From the NCBI GenBank assembly GCA_018069525.1, contig JAGPUQ010000008.1, positions 62,001 to 126,000 of the forward strand: DNA of 64,000 bases, given 5' to 3'. Positions within the stretch are counted from its first letter, which is position 1. Every line of letters starts with the position of its first letter. This DNA is from Porticoccaceae bacterium (GTDB taxonomy: Bacteria; Pseudomonadota; Gammaproteobacteria; Pseudomonadales; Porticoccaceae). The translations under genes and the position numbers were made by a program. This document shows, piece by piece, positions 50,244 to 59,588 of the stretch. The notes below the pieces were generated by a model. That model saw only the letters and a program-made list of their open reading frames with translations. It ran no database searches and was not told the DNA's origin.

Positions 50244-51721
50244 GTTCAGAAGTGCTAATAAATGTTACGCCCTCGGAAACCCGGGTGGCCCGGGTTGATA
50301 ACGGCGTGCTGCTGGAAATTAATATCGAGCGGGCGCAAAAACGCGGTTTGGTGGGCAGTATTTATCTGGGTAAAGTGCTGCGAGTGATGCCGGGCATGCA
50401 GGCCGCTTTTATCGATATAGGTATGGATAAAGCCGGCTTTATTCACGTTGGCGATTTGCGCGCCAAAAATGGCGAAGCCGTCGATCGCGCAAATAGCGCA
50501 GACCGAGATATCCGCGACGTGTTGCGCGAAGGCCAAATGCTACCGGTGCAGGTGCTCAAAGATCCTATCGGCACCAAAGGGCCACGACTTACCACTTATC
50601 TTTCGGTGTCATCGCGTTATTTGGTTTATATGCCGAAGACGGATCACATTGGTATTTCTCAGCGCCTGGAAGATGAACAGGAACGCGAGCGCCTGCGTAC
50701 TGAATTAGAAAGTGCAGTCGCCGAGCATGCGTTCGACGATGGGCCCCATGGTTATATTATCCGCACCGTAGCCGAGGGTATGACTCGGGTAGAGTTGGGA
50801 GCGGAAATTTTATTTCTGAAACGGCTGTGGGAGTATGTCGAAAAACAAATTTCCAGGGCTGAAAAAGTCGGGATGCTTTACCAGGATTTACCCATTGCAA
50901 AACGTACCCTGCGAGATTTAAACCCCGAGGGTATCGATAAAATCAGAGTGGATTCTAAAGAGGTGTTTGACCTGCTGATTCAGTTTACCGAATACTTTGA
51001 TTCGGATATCCAAAAATTAATTGAGCTCTACACCGATGAGCGGCCATTGTTTTATCTGTATGGGGTGGAAGATGAAATTTCCCGCGCGCTGGAGCGGCGA
51101 GTCGATTTGAAATCCGGTGGTTATCTGGTGATCGATCAAACCGAAGCTATGACTACCATCGACGTTAATACCGGTTCTTACACCGGGCATCGCAACCTCG
51201 AGCAAACTATTTTTAAAACCAATATGGAGGCGGCCAGTACCATTGCCCGGCAACTGCGGTTGCGTAATCTCGGTGGAATTATCATCCTCGATTTTATCGA
51301 TATGTTGAATGAAGAGCATCGGCGACAGGTGCTGCGAACTTTTGAGCATGCGCTGTCTGACGATAAAGCAAAAATGAATATTACCGGTGTGTCTGAACTC
51401 GGTTTGGTGGAAATGACTCGCAAGCGCACCAGCGAGAACTTACGGCAACAGTTGTGTGAGGCGTGTTCGGTATGCGATGGCAAGGGCTATATAAAATCTG
51501 CAGAAACCGTCACCTTTGAGATTTTTCGAGAGATTTTACGCGAGGCGCGTACTTTTGAGTGTAAGAAGATTTTGGTGCTGGCCTCGCATTCGGTGGTTGA
51601 TCGATTGTTGTCAGAAAATGCCACTGACGTTGCGGATTTAGAAGCGTTTACTGGGAGGCCTATCGAGTTTAGGGTCGAGGATCAATACAGCCAGGAGCAA
51701 TACGATATTGTTCCCATGTAA
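50240..51721 (+). CDS. rng: Ribonuclease G
   Basis: A 493-residue endoribonuclease of the RNase E/G family, starting at the ATG overlapping the maf stop. S1 domain at about 35-125 (SIYLGKVLRVMPGMQAAFID), 5' sensor/RNase H region, catalytic aspartates in VIDQTEAMTTIDVNTGSYTG and LGGIIILDFIDMLNEEHRRQ, and the zinc-link CEACSVCDGKGY. The C-terminal degradosome scaffold of RNase E is absent, so this is RNase G. It matures 16S rRNA 5' ends. Confidence 0.97.
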   Translation: MSSEVLINVTPSETRVARVDNGVLLEINIERAQKRGLVGSIYLGKVLRVMPGMQAAFIDIGMDKAGFIHVGDLRAKNGEAVDRANSADRDIRDVLREGQMLPVQVLKDPIGTKGPRLTTYLSVSSRYLVYMPKTDHIGISQRLEDEQERERLRTELESAVAEHAFDDGPHGYIIRTVAEGMTRVELGAEILFLKRLWEYVEKQISRAEKVGMLYQDLPIAKRTLRDLNPEGIDKIRVDSKEVFDLLIQFTEYFDSDIQKLIELYTDERPLFYLYGVEDEISRALERRVDLKSGGYLVIDQTEAMTTIDVNTGSYTGHRNLEQTIFKTNMEAASTIARQLRLRNLGGIIILDFIDMLNEEHRRQVLRTFEHALSDDKAKMNITGVSELGLVEMTRKRTSENLRQQLCEACSVCDGKGYIKSAETVTFEIFREILREARTFECKKILVLASHSVVDRLLSENATDVADLEAFTGRPIEFRVEDQYSQEQYDIVPM

Positions 51722-51812
51722 ATTTCAGCGCGGCTATTTATGTGACTCTTTATGCAGCCCTTTATACGACTATTTTATAGCGTCGAGACTACTGGCGGTG
51801 AGGGCTTAGATC

Positions 51813-54800
51813 TTGGCCAGGCTGTGGCGTCATAGCGTACGAGCCCTTTGGGTGGTGTTGGCTTTTATTGTCATCGTCTACGCGGTGCTCGTGGTTTTGG
51901 GTCGACAGTTGTTGCCCCGTCTCGACGGCTATCAGGTCACCATTAACGATTTTCTGTCCGAGCGTTTGGGTGTTGAAGTTACTACGCAATCCTTGAACGG
52001 AGAATGGCAGCGGTTTTCACCGCGTCTGAGTGTGGAGGGTTTGGAGTTACGTTCGATGGAGCTGCCAGCTGAGGACGCATTAAATTCCACAGCAGTAGCT
52101 TCTTCCTCCACCGACGCTGCTCTTCAGATTGATAGAGTTAGCGCGGAGCTCGATTTATTCCGCAGTATGCTTGCCGTTAATCTTATTTGGGAAGAACTCT
52201 CTATCGGTCAGGCAAGTTTTACCTTGGTAGAAGATGCGGAGGGCAGATGGTCGCTCAGTGGCCTTTCTACTCCGAGTGCTGAAGCGGATGACGAGGGCTT
52301 GCGGCGCGTGGTGCAGATGTTGACCGACAGCAAGCGCATTCGCATTGCCAAAGCTCAGGTGGTACTGCACTTTTATTCCGGCGACGAAGTGACGTTTGAT
52401 GCCGATGATTTATTAGCGGAGAACAGCGGAGATTTTCATCGCGTCGCCGCCAGGCTGAGTGTCGCCGGTGAAGAATTTGCCAGCGCACTGTTGGAGGGCG
52501 TGGGCGATCCGCTCGACGCCCAAAGTTTCGATGGTCGCGGCTACCTGCGTTTCAATCGAATCGATTTTAGTGGTCCTCCCGGCATTGTATTTCGCGATCT
52601 GGCTCCGGAATGGGCGGAGCGCATCGGTGCGGTTAAAACCGATGTGGCGGCGGAACTTTGGTTTGATTCACTCAAAGAGGGTGAAGTGACTATGGTCGGC
52701 CACGTCAGCGCCAGCGAAATCCCACTGAGCTGGGTGGAAAACGCCCAACCTTTAAAAAATTTAAAAGCTGATATTACCGGCTGGTTGCACCCCGGCGTGG
52801 ATTGGGGCTTGCGTCTTCAGGGCCTCGATGTCGATTGGATGGGTGCCGATATTCAACCGATAAACTTGGAATTCAGCCAGCAATTGGGCGCTGACTGGGG
52901 CCAGTCCAGAGTCGCCATCGATCATCTTAATTTGTCGGTGGCCAATGACTTGCTCGCCAAGGCAGAGTTATTGCCGCAGCAGCCAGCGGCCGTATTGGCG
53001 GCGCTCAATCCACGGGGTGTTCTGCGGGATTTCCATATAGAAATAAATACCGCTGAGGCCTTTCCGATTACTGCTATCCAGGTTCAGTTCGACCTTCTTG
53101 GTCTTGATTCCTGGCGTAGTGCTCCCGCAGTCAAAGAATTAAGCGGATATTTTACTATGAAGGGTGAGAGTGGTGAGTTGGTGCTTGATACTAGCGCCGA
53201 TTTTGCCATGCGTTTTCCAGGCGTGTACGACAATTTTATGACAGTGGGTCCCGCTCGAGGACGCATTTACGTTGACGTAATTGACCAGGGCCAGGCCCTG
53301 GCAATAGGCGGTGGGCCGGTGTTTATGGACGGTGAGGCGGGGTCGATTCGCGCAGCTTTCGAGCTATACCAACCCTTGAACAAGGAGGCAGGCGTTCCCG
53401 ATATGACCTTGATCGCGGGGCTCCGCGATAGCCACTCTCGGCACACCGGACAATTTATTCCCGACTCTCTCGAACCCACATTGAAAACCTGGCTCGATGA
53501 TGCCATTGGGGATATGGATATCGAGGAGGGAGGTTTTATCTGGCGAGGGCCCTTAGTAGGTAAAGACTTTTCTCGGCGCAGTATTCAGGTTTATGCTCGC
53601 GTCGCCAACGGGCAGCTGAAATTTGATCCTCATTGGCCGGAGGTGACTGAGCTGTCGGCCTATATGTCTGTGGACGGTAGCAATGTCGAAGGACGTGTGC
53701 TTTCCGCCAGTATGGGCAAGGCACGTATTCAAAACGCCGGTTTCCACACGAGCCCTGGGTCTTCACTGCTGGGTATTAAGGCCCGCGTGCGAGCACCGCT
53801 AGTGGAAGCCATTGATATTCTTCGACACTCGCCACTACAGCCCCAGGTAGAGCAACTTGCCCAGTGGCAACTGGGTGGTAAGGTTAGGGCTGATCTGGAT
53901 TTGGCCATTCCTCTTTCCCGTGCCAAGCGCGGCGAGCACTATCGCGTAGCAGCGCTTATTAGTGACGGACATATGCGTCTGGCGTCAGCAGATATTGCCT
54001 TCGAAGCTCTAAATGGCGATATTGCTTACAACGAGCAACGTGGCTTGTTTGCCGAACAAATAAAATTTAATTTTTGGGATCAGCCCGTAGCGGCGAAGTT
54101 AAACACTCGCGACAACGGTGATCTTGAGATTGAATCCAGCGGTGAAATGAACATGGTCGCGCTACCGATATGGCCGGCATTTGTCGCGCAGCAACTAGCA
54201 GGTAATACGGCCTATCAAGCGCGTTATCGGATTCCGGTCGATGGCTCGCCGACGACGCTTAAAGTGACGTCGGATTTATTGGGCCTCACTTCCACGCTGC
54301 CGGCACCGCTCAATAAACTGGGCAGCGAAACTCAAAAAATGGATTTGACTCTGAGTTTTAAACCGAGCCACACCCTGCTTGAAACTCGCTTGGGCGACAA
54401 CATCGCGGGGGTGTTTCGGCTTGAAGATAAAGATTTAATTCGGGGCGATATCGCTCTGGGTGGTATCGATGTCGATAGTTTAAATAGTTCGTCAGAACAG
54501 GCGCGCAAGTTAACGATCAGAGGCAGGCTCGATAAGTTTAATTTCGATCAGTGGCAGCAAGCGCTTAATGTTGACGGTACTTCGGGTAGTGAGATCAAAA
54601 ACTGGAATCCAAAGCGCTTAAATCCGACCTTTGATCTGCAGGTAGGTGAATTCTTAATTGCCGACTACCTGATTCCGAATTTGACGGCCACCGGTGGTAT
54701 TGACACCGACAGTTGGCGTTTTTATGGCAGCAGCGACACCGTCGCGGGTGAGGTTGGTGTGCCTCTGGAAGCAGGACCCCTGGAATTAGCCTTAGATTAT

Positions 54801-55721
54801 TTGGTGTTACCAAAGCCGGATTTTAGTGATGACGAGAACAACACGCTCCGACAATTACTGCCCGGCGATCTACCCGAGGTAGATTTTTCCACCCTGGGTT
54901 TACGTATCGGCGACGATGAAATTGGCGAGCTTGGATTTTCCATTCGCCACATTGCGGGCGGTGTGCGCTTTGAAAATATTATTGGTGAAGTGACCGGCCT
55001 GGTTTCCGGCTCAGCTCCAGACGGCAGTCCGGCAGCGTTGACCTGGGTAGAGGAGGGCGGACAGCATCGCACCGACTTTTCCGGTGCACTGCAAACCTAC
55101 GACCTGGCGGGTGTACTCAAGTCATGGGGTATGCCGGTAATATTGAACAGTCAGGAAGCGGTATTTTTTACCGAGCTATCCTGGGCCGAGCGGCCCTGGG
55201 AGATCAACCCGGTGTTATTGGACGGTGTCATTGCGCTGAACTTTAAAGAAGGTAATTTTTATCGCGCTTCCGGCGTCGCGGGCAACGCCTTGATTAAGTT
55301 AATCGGGGTAATTAACTTCGATACCTGGTTGCGGCGTTTGCGCCTGGATTTTTCAGACGTTTTTGACTCCGGTGTGAGCTACGACGAACTCGAAGGCAGC
55401 CTGGCCTTTAATAGCGGCACCCTGGTCTTCCAGCCTATTAAGGTAAATATGCCCTCGGGAAAAATGCGCTTGCATGGCGAAGCCGACCTGGTGTCCGAAA
55501 CCATTGATGCTCGTTTGGTTGCGACCTTGCCCGTGGGTACCAATTTGCCCTGGGTGGTCGCATTAGTGGGTGGTTTACCGGCGGCGGTGGGAGTTTATTT
55601 GACCAGCAGATTGTTTGATAAACAGGTCGATAAAATGTCCAGCTTAAGTTATCGGGTCGAGGGTTCCTGGGATGATCCCGAGCTTAAAGTCGAGAAAATA
55701 TTCAGCGATAAGCTTGAATAG
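51813..55721 (+). CDS. yhdP: YhdP-family AsmA-like envelope protein
   Basis: A 1302-residue protein starting at TTG (no ATG fits). One TM helix near residues 12-33 (LWVVLAFIVIVYAVLVVLG) is followed by a very long periplasmic region with repeated beta elements, as in the DUF3971/AsmA (TamB-like) bridge proteins. YhdP is thought to carry phospholipids between membranes. Position after rng is the conserved order. Confidence 0.93.
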   Translation: MARLWRHSVRALWVVLAFIVIVYAVLVVLGRQLLPRLDGYQVTINDFLSERLGVEVTTQSLNGEWQRFSPRLSVEGLELRSMELPAEDALNSTAVASSSTDAALQIDRVSAELDLFRSMLAVNLIWEELSIGQASFTLVEDAEGRWSLSGLSTPSAEADDEGLRRVVQMLTDSKRIRIAKAQVVLHFYSGDEVTFDADDLLAENSGDFHRVAARLSVAGEEFASALLEGVGDPLDAQSFDGRGYLRFNRIDFSGPPGIVFRDLAPEWAERIGAVKTDVAAELWFDSLKEGEVTMVGHVSASEIPLSWVENAQPLKNLKADITGWLHPGVDWGLRLQGLDVDWMGADIQPINLEFSQQLGADWGQSRVAIDHLNLSVANDLLAKAELLPQQPAAVLAALNPRGVLRDFHIEINTAEAFPITAIQVQFDLLGLDSWRSAPAVKELSGYFTMKGESGELVLDTSADFAMRFPGVYDNFMTVGPARGRIYVDVIDQGQALAIGGGPVFMDGEAGSIRAAFELYQPLNKEAGVPDMTLIAGLRDSHSRHTGQFIPDSLEPTLKTWLDDAIGDMDIEEGGFIWRGPLVGKDFSRRSIQVYARVANGQLKFDPHWPEVTELSAYMSVDGSNVEGRVLSASMGKARIQNAGFHTSPGSSLLGIKARVRAPLVEAIDILRHSPLQPQVEQLAQWQLGGKVRADLDLAIPLSRAKRGEHYRVAALISDGHMRLASADIAFEALNGDIAYNEQRGLFAEQIKFNFWDQPVAAKLNTRDNGDLEIESSGEMNMVALPIWPAFVAQQLAGNTAYQARYRIPVDGSPTTLKVTSDLLGLTSTLPAPLNKLGSETQKMDLTLSFKPSHTLLETRLGDNIAGVFRLEDKDLIRGDIALGGIDVDSLNSSSEQARKLTIRGRLDKFNFDQWQQALNVDGTSGSEIKNWNPKRLNPTFDLQVGEFLIADYLIPNLTATGGIDTDSWRFYGSSDTVAGEVGVPLEAGPLELALDYLVLPKPDFSDDENNTLRQLLPGDLPEVDFSTLGLRIGDDEIGELGFSIRHIAGGVRFENIIGEVTGLVSGSAPDGSPAALTWVEEGGQHRTDFSGALQTYDLAGVLKSWGMPVILNSQEAVFFTELSWAERPWEINPVLLDGVIALNFKEGNFYRASGVAGNALIKLIGVINFDTWLRRLRLDFSDVFDSGVSYDELEGSLAFNSGTLVFQPIKVNMPSGKMRLHGEADLVSETIDARLVATLPVGTNLPWVVALVGGLPAAVGVYLTSRLFDKQVDKMSSLSYRVEGSWDDPELKVEKIFSDKLE

Positions 55722-55817
55722 ACTGGTTTAAGTAAGTCAGTTAATAGTCAGTAGGTTTTAGTTAATAGATTTTAATTAACTGGTTTGAAAAATTGACTTG
55801 GATAAATAGAGAGAAAT

Positions 55818-56642
55818 ATGTCGAAGCTAGCGGCACTGCAATTACGCGCGGGTGGTGATGTAAGCGATAACCTGAAGAGCGCGGGTGCGCTAATTCAACA
55901 GGCCGCCGATGCCGGTGCAGAGTTATTGGTGTTGCCTGAAAATTTCGCTTACTACAACGAAGCAGACTTGTTGTCGGCTGCTCGCGCGGAGAGTAGTGAG
56001 CATGGCCCGGTGCGAAGGTTTCTGTCCGAGCAGGCGCGCAAACATAAGGTTTGGCTATTGGGCGGCACCCTGCCATTGTTGTTAAATTCGGGGCAGGGTG
56101 AATTGTCCGGTCGTCCTTACGCCGCCAGTTTATTATTTAACGCCGAGGGCGAAGAAGTTGCCCGTTACCACAAGATGCATTTATTTGATGTCACGGTAGC
56201 GGCTACTGGCAAACACTACTGCGAGTCAGACAGTTATCGCCACGGCGATACTCCGGTGCTGGTGAATACTCCGCTGGGCAAGCTAGGGCTCAGCGTCTGT
56301 TACGACCTGCGCTTCCCGGAGTTGTATCGGGCTTACGCCGAGGGTGGTGCTGAGTTAATGGCGGTGCCCTCTGCATTTACCTCCGCGACCGGACAAGCCC
56401 ATTGGCGACTGTTACTGCAGGCCAGAGCGGTGGAAAACCAGTGCTATGTGATCGGCGCGAATATCGGCAATCGAACTCACCCCAAAAAACCCACCTGGGG
56501 CGGTAGTGCCATTATCGATCCCTGGGGCGAGGTGCTTGCCGAGCTCGAAGATGGAGACGGTTTTATTTGCGCCGAAACTGATACCATGCACATCGCCGAA
56601 ATTCGCGCTAATATGCCCGTGTTGAAACATCGACGGATATAA
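55818..56642 (+). CDS. Carbon-nitrogen hydrolase (nitrilase family, Nit1-like)
   Basis: A 274-residue nitrilase with a full triad: Glu in LLVLPENFAYY, Lys in YHKMHLFDV, Cys in LSVCYDLRFPELYR. The Nit1/Nit2-like subgroup removes deaminated glutathione or omega-amides. It follows yhdP, its usual place. Confidence 0.93.
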   Translation: MSKLAALQLRAGGDVSDNLKSAGALIQQAADAGAELLVLPENFAYYNEADLLSAARAESSEHGPVRRFLSEQARKHKVWLLGGTLPLLLNSGQGELSGRPYAASLLFNAEGEEVARYHKMHLFDVTVAATGKHYCESDSYRHGDTPVLVNTPLGKLGLSVCYDLRFPELYRAYAEGGAELMAVPSAFTSATGQAHWRLLLQARAVENQCYVIGANIGNRTHPKKPTWGGSAIIDPWGEVLAELEDGDGFICAETDTMHIAEIRANMPVLKHRRI

Positions 56643-56714
56643 ATGTCTAACTTGAGCCATAAGCGAGCAATCTAGCGCTTTGGCTACCGTCTCGACCCTG
56701 ATAGGAGAACTCGT

Positions 56715-57383
56715 ATGAATGATCGTATAACCTCTAGCCCCGCGATTCAGAAGCAGGAATCCGTACTGTCCACTAATAAGGTATTACGCAATACCTACAT
56801 GCTGCTATCCGCGACCTTGCTATTCAGTGCGGCGGCAGCGGGCACCTCGATGGCGCTGGAGCTGCCTTATTTGGGCCCGTGGATCACCCTGGGTGGTTAT
56901 TTCTTATTGTTATTTTTGACCACTAAATTCCGTAATAGCGGCATGGGCATCGTCTGTGTATTTGCCCTCACCGGGTTTATGGGGGCGACCCTGGGACCGA
57001 TCATTGGCTACTACCTGAAAACCCCCAACGGGGCTCAGTTAGTGATGAACGCCATGGCGATTACCGGTATTACCTTTGTCGGTTTGTCGGCTTATGTCAT
57101 CACTACCCGCAAAGACTTTAGTTTTATCGGTGGCTTCTTAATGGCGGGAATACTGGTTGCCTTTCTTTGCGGCGTGATGACTTTATTTTTCAATATTCCG
57201 GCGCTGTCGATGGCGGTATCCGCTGCTTTTGTAATGCTGATGGTCGGTTTGATTCTTTATCAAACCAGTCAAATTATTAACGGTGGCGAGACCAACTACA
57301 TTATGGCCACGGTGACTCTCTACATCGCCATCTACAATATGTTCACCAGTTTGTTGCATTTGCTGGGAATTATGGACGATTAA
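56715..57383 (+). CDS. Bax inhibitor-1/YccA-family membrane protein
   Basis: A 222-residue protein with seven membrane helices: YMLLSATLLFSAAAAGTSMA, GPWITLGGYFLLLFLTT and AVSAAFVMLMVGLILYQTSQ, ending in a HLLGIMDD tail typical of the BI-1/YccA family. Roles include FtsH-associated membrane quality control. A good terminator follows. Confidence 0.9.
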   Translation: MNDRITSSPAIQKQESVLSTNKVLRNTYMLLSATLLFSAAAAGTSMALELPYLGPWITLGGYFLLLFLTTKFRNSGMGIVCVFALTGFMGATLGPIIGYYLKTPNGAQLVMNAMAITGITFVGLSAYVITTRKDFSFIGGFLMAGILVAFLCGVMTLFFNIPALSMAVSAAFVMLMVGLILYQTSQIINGGETNYIMATVTLYIAIYNMFTSLLHLLGIMDD

Positions 57384-57403
57384 GCACATTAATGTGCTGG
57401 TGC

Positions 57404-57432
57404 AAAAAGGAGGCTTCGGCCTCCTTTTTTTA
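57404..57432 (+). terminator. Rho-independent terminator after the BI-1 gene
   Basis: AAAAGGAGGC-TTCG-GCCTCCTTTT with a stable UUCG-type loop, followed by a run of T. Confidence 0.93.
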
Positions 57433-57544
57433 TCTTTTTTATATCTTTGCCTGGGTGACATTAGAACTGTAAGCGGGGATAGATGAACTTAGCGGCTTAC
57501 CCGGCATCTGATAGACATCTTTGGAATTTGTCTGGACTAGAGTT

Positions 57545-57612
57545 TGTATGGGCAGGCAGGTAATGAATAAGCAGGTAATGAGCAAGCACGTAATAAATAG
57601 ACAGGTAATGAA
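57545..57612. repeat. Tandem repeats upstream of msrB
   Basis: GGCAGGTAATGAATAA, GCAGGTAATGAGCAA, GCACGTAATAAATAGA and CAGGTAATGAA: four 15-base units with drift. Each carries an ATG- or ATA-like triplet with a GGTA box, so the true msrB start was chosen at the last ATG in frame with the long protein. Confidence 0.8.
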
Positions 57613-58254
57613 ATGAAGCACTTATTAGAAATTGGACGACATCATCTTGGCCGGTACTTGCTGGTAGCTGTTATCGGACTTGCTGTTATAGGGATAGCCC
57701 CCAGCGCATTTGCCGCTGATACACCGTCGGTCTTGCCTGTCGATAAGGACATGACGGTGGCGCAGGCGCGGGACCTGATCGCCGAACAGAAGCAACTCGA
57801 GACCATCCCAAAATCGGTGTGGAAACAGTTACTGACCCCGGAGCAATATAAAATTCTCTGGCGCTCTGGCACCGAGCGTGCGTTTACTGGCGCGTTACTA
57901 GACAATAAACAGGAAGGTGTTTACGTCACCGCCGGTTGTAAATTGCCGGTGTTTCACTCCACTGAAAAATTTAAATCCGGCACCGGTTGGCCCAGCTTTT
58001 GGGAAATGTTCAACAAAGATAATGTCGTGCTGAAGAAAGATTGGGCCTGGGGTATGCGGCGTACGGAAGTGTTATCAAAGTGCGGTGAGCATCTCGGCCA
58101 CGTTTTCGAAGATGGCCCAGCACCGACCGGGCTGCGCTATTGCATTAATTCTTTGGCGCTGGAATTTGTACCCAAATCAAGTTCAAATTCCTTAGATGTG
58201 TTGTTGCAAGAACAAAACAACAAAAACAAAACAACAAATAAGCCACTGGAATAA
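57613..58254 (+). CDS. msrB: Peptide-methionine (R)-S-oxide reductase, exported type
   Basis: A 213-residue product. Residues 12-38 are hydrophobic ([18 protein letters not shown]), a signal peptide. The MsrB domain holds [19 protein letters not shown], the histidine motif [18 protein letters not shown] and catalytic Cys in [11 protein letters not shown]. The zinc-binding first CxxC is reduced to one cysteine (VTAGCKL), so this is the zinc-free subtype. It repairs oxidised methionine in periplasmic proteins. The last 25 residues are Asn/Lys/Thr-rich and encoded by repeats. Confidence 0.92.
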   Translation: MKHLLEIGRHHLGRYLLVAVIGLAVIGIAPSAFAADTPSVLPVDKDMTVAQARDLIAEQKQLETIPKSVWKQLLTPEQYKILWRSGTERAFTGALLDNKQEGVYVTAGCKLPVFHSTEKFKSGTGWPSFWEMFNKDNVVLKKDWAWGMRRTEVLSKCGEHLGHVFEDGPAPTGLRYCINSLALEFVPKSSSNSLDVLLQEQNNKNKTTNKPLE

Positions 58255-58257
58255 AAT

Positions 58258-58288
58258 ATCGGCCGAGACATTAATCGTCTCGGCCGAT
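58258..58288. terminator. Bidirectional terminator between msrB and cupin gene
   Basis: ATCGGCCGAGAC is followed by a 7-base loop and the exact complement GTCTCGGCCGAT, a perfect 12-base stem. T-rich on the right and A-rich on the left, so it can serve both convergent genes. Confidence 0.9.
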
Positions 58289-58293
58289 TTGAT

Positions 58294-58797
58294 TTACTCC
58301 GGCAGGTTCCCGGCGACAAAGTCTTCGTAGGATGTCGCGTTTAACACGCGATCGTTCTTACCAAGTACTTCAAATACTTTGCCGTCTACCGCTGTCACGC
58401 GGAAAAATACCAATACTCCCTCCGGCCCCGAATATTCCATATGCACGTCGCCGCCGGGTTTATCCACATAGCTACCGGCCTGTCGGACCGTGTGCACAGG
58501 TTTCCCGTCAACCATTTCGACGGTGTGGTGCTCGCCTTCAAGTATCAGTGACATGGAATCGCCGAGGTGACGATGATAGTGGCAATAGGAATTGGGCGCC
58601 CACTTGCCGAGAAAATCGACGGTGCCTGACCCTGGGGATAAGCCGGGGGATGAGCCAAGAATTCCAACGGAATAATTGATGGGGTAGTCGAAACGAGGGT
58701 CCTCATCAAAATGCTGCCATTCAATGGCACTGGTATCAGTAGTATTGGTATCAAAACTCGATAAGGATGGAAGTTGTGGAGCGACGGAGCTGGCCAT
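58294..58797 (-). CDS. Cupin-domain protein
   Basis: A 167-residue cupin with metal-site residues in SYCHYHRHLGDSMSLILEGEH (H-x-H, then E) and a second motif in GGDVHMEYSG. It resembles ChrR-like or acireductone-dioxygenase-like single cupins; substrate unknown. Convergent with msrB. Confidence 0.8.
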   Translation of the reverse strand: MASSVAPQLPSLSSFDTNTTDTSAIEWQHFDEDPRFDYPINYSVGILGSSPGLSPGSGTVDFLGKWAPNSYCHYHRHLGDSMSLILEGEHHTVEMVDGKPVHTVRQAGSYVDKPGGDVHMEYSGPEGVLVFFRVTAVDGKVFEVLGKNDRVLNATSYEDFVAGNLPE

Positions 58798-59120
58798 GTC
58801 CTAATCCCTCTTGTAGTTAACTTAAGGTAGAGCTGAGCTTAGCATAAAATTTCTGTGCCGAAATCCAGGCCAGGAGCTTATAACGCTGGTTAATAGTTTG
58901 GCCGGTAACATGCCTCCAGGTTTTGAAAAGACCAGGAATTGCGGTATTCATGTGTATTTTGTTTTATGATGAAAAGCTTCGTCCCTGATATAAGTAGACC
59001 TGATCTCGTGCAATACCTAACAAAGATGACGCAAGTAAATACAAGGCAGTACTCGATGCCCTTCAGTGCGGCTTCCAGTGCGGCTTCTTCTCGATTGACA
59101 CTTGGTGGGAGGGGCCAATA
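58798..59120. other. Intergenic region before the fds operon
   Basis: About 320 bases with no convincing gene. A GGGAGGGG ribosome site lies just before the fdsG GTG. No clear regulator site was recognised; the usual fds LysR-type regulator gene is not present here. Confidence 0.5.
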
Positions 59121-59588
59121 GTGGCCACCGCTTTTGATGCCGCGGTTAATCAGGCTTTAGATCAGCTTGGGGATCTGCCCGGCGCGCTGCTCCCTGTTCT
59201 GCACGAAGTGCAGCATCACCTGGGTTATGTGCCGAAAGACGCGGTGCCGGCGATTGCCGAAGGTCTTAATCTCTCCCGCGCCGAAGTTCACGGCGTGGTT
59301 AGTTTTTATCATCATTTCCGTAGTGAGCCAGCAGGTGCACACGTCGTTCAGGTGTGTCGGGCAGAAGCCTGTCAGGCCGTGGGTGGTAGAGCCCTGGAAG
59401 CGCATATTAAAGCTAAGCTTGATGTCGATTATGGGGAAACCACCGCCGACGGCAAAGTGACGCTGGAGCCAGTTTACTGTTTGGGAAATTGCGCCTGTGG
59501 ACCTTCGGTGCAAGTGGGTGAGCGCTTACACGCCCGGGTTTCGGCGGCCGGGTTTGACACCCTGGTCAGCGATCTGGAGGCGAACTGA
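59121..59588 (+). CDS. fdsG: Formate dehydrogenase gamma subunit (NuoE-like)
   Basis: A 155-residue thioredoxin-fold 2Fe-2S protein: LLPVLHEVQHHLGYVPKDAV, VCRAEACQAVGG and CLGNCACGPSVQVG, the four cysteine ligands. It starts at GTG with a strong ribosome site. It carries electrons between the diaphorase and catalytic subunits. It overlaps the next start by one base. Confidence 0.95.
   Translation: MATAFDAAVNQALDQLGDLPGALLPVLHEVQHHLGYVPKDAVPAIAEGLNLSRAEVHGVVSFYHHFRSEPAGAHVVQVCRAEACQAVGGRALEAHIKAKLDVDYGETTADGKVTLEPVYCLGNCACGPSVQVGERLHARVSAAGFDTLVSDLEAN

Noticed and set aside
58939-59121. 60-codon ORF before fdsG
   Set aside because: No ribosome site, no family look, ends in the fdsG ribosome site.
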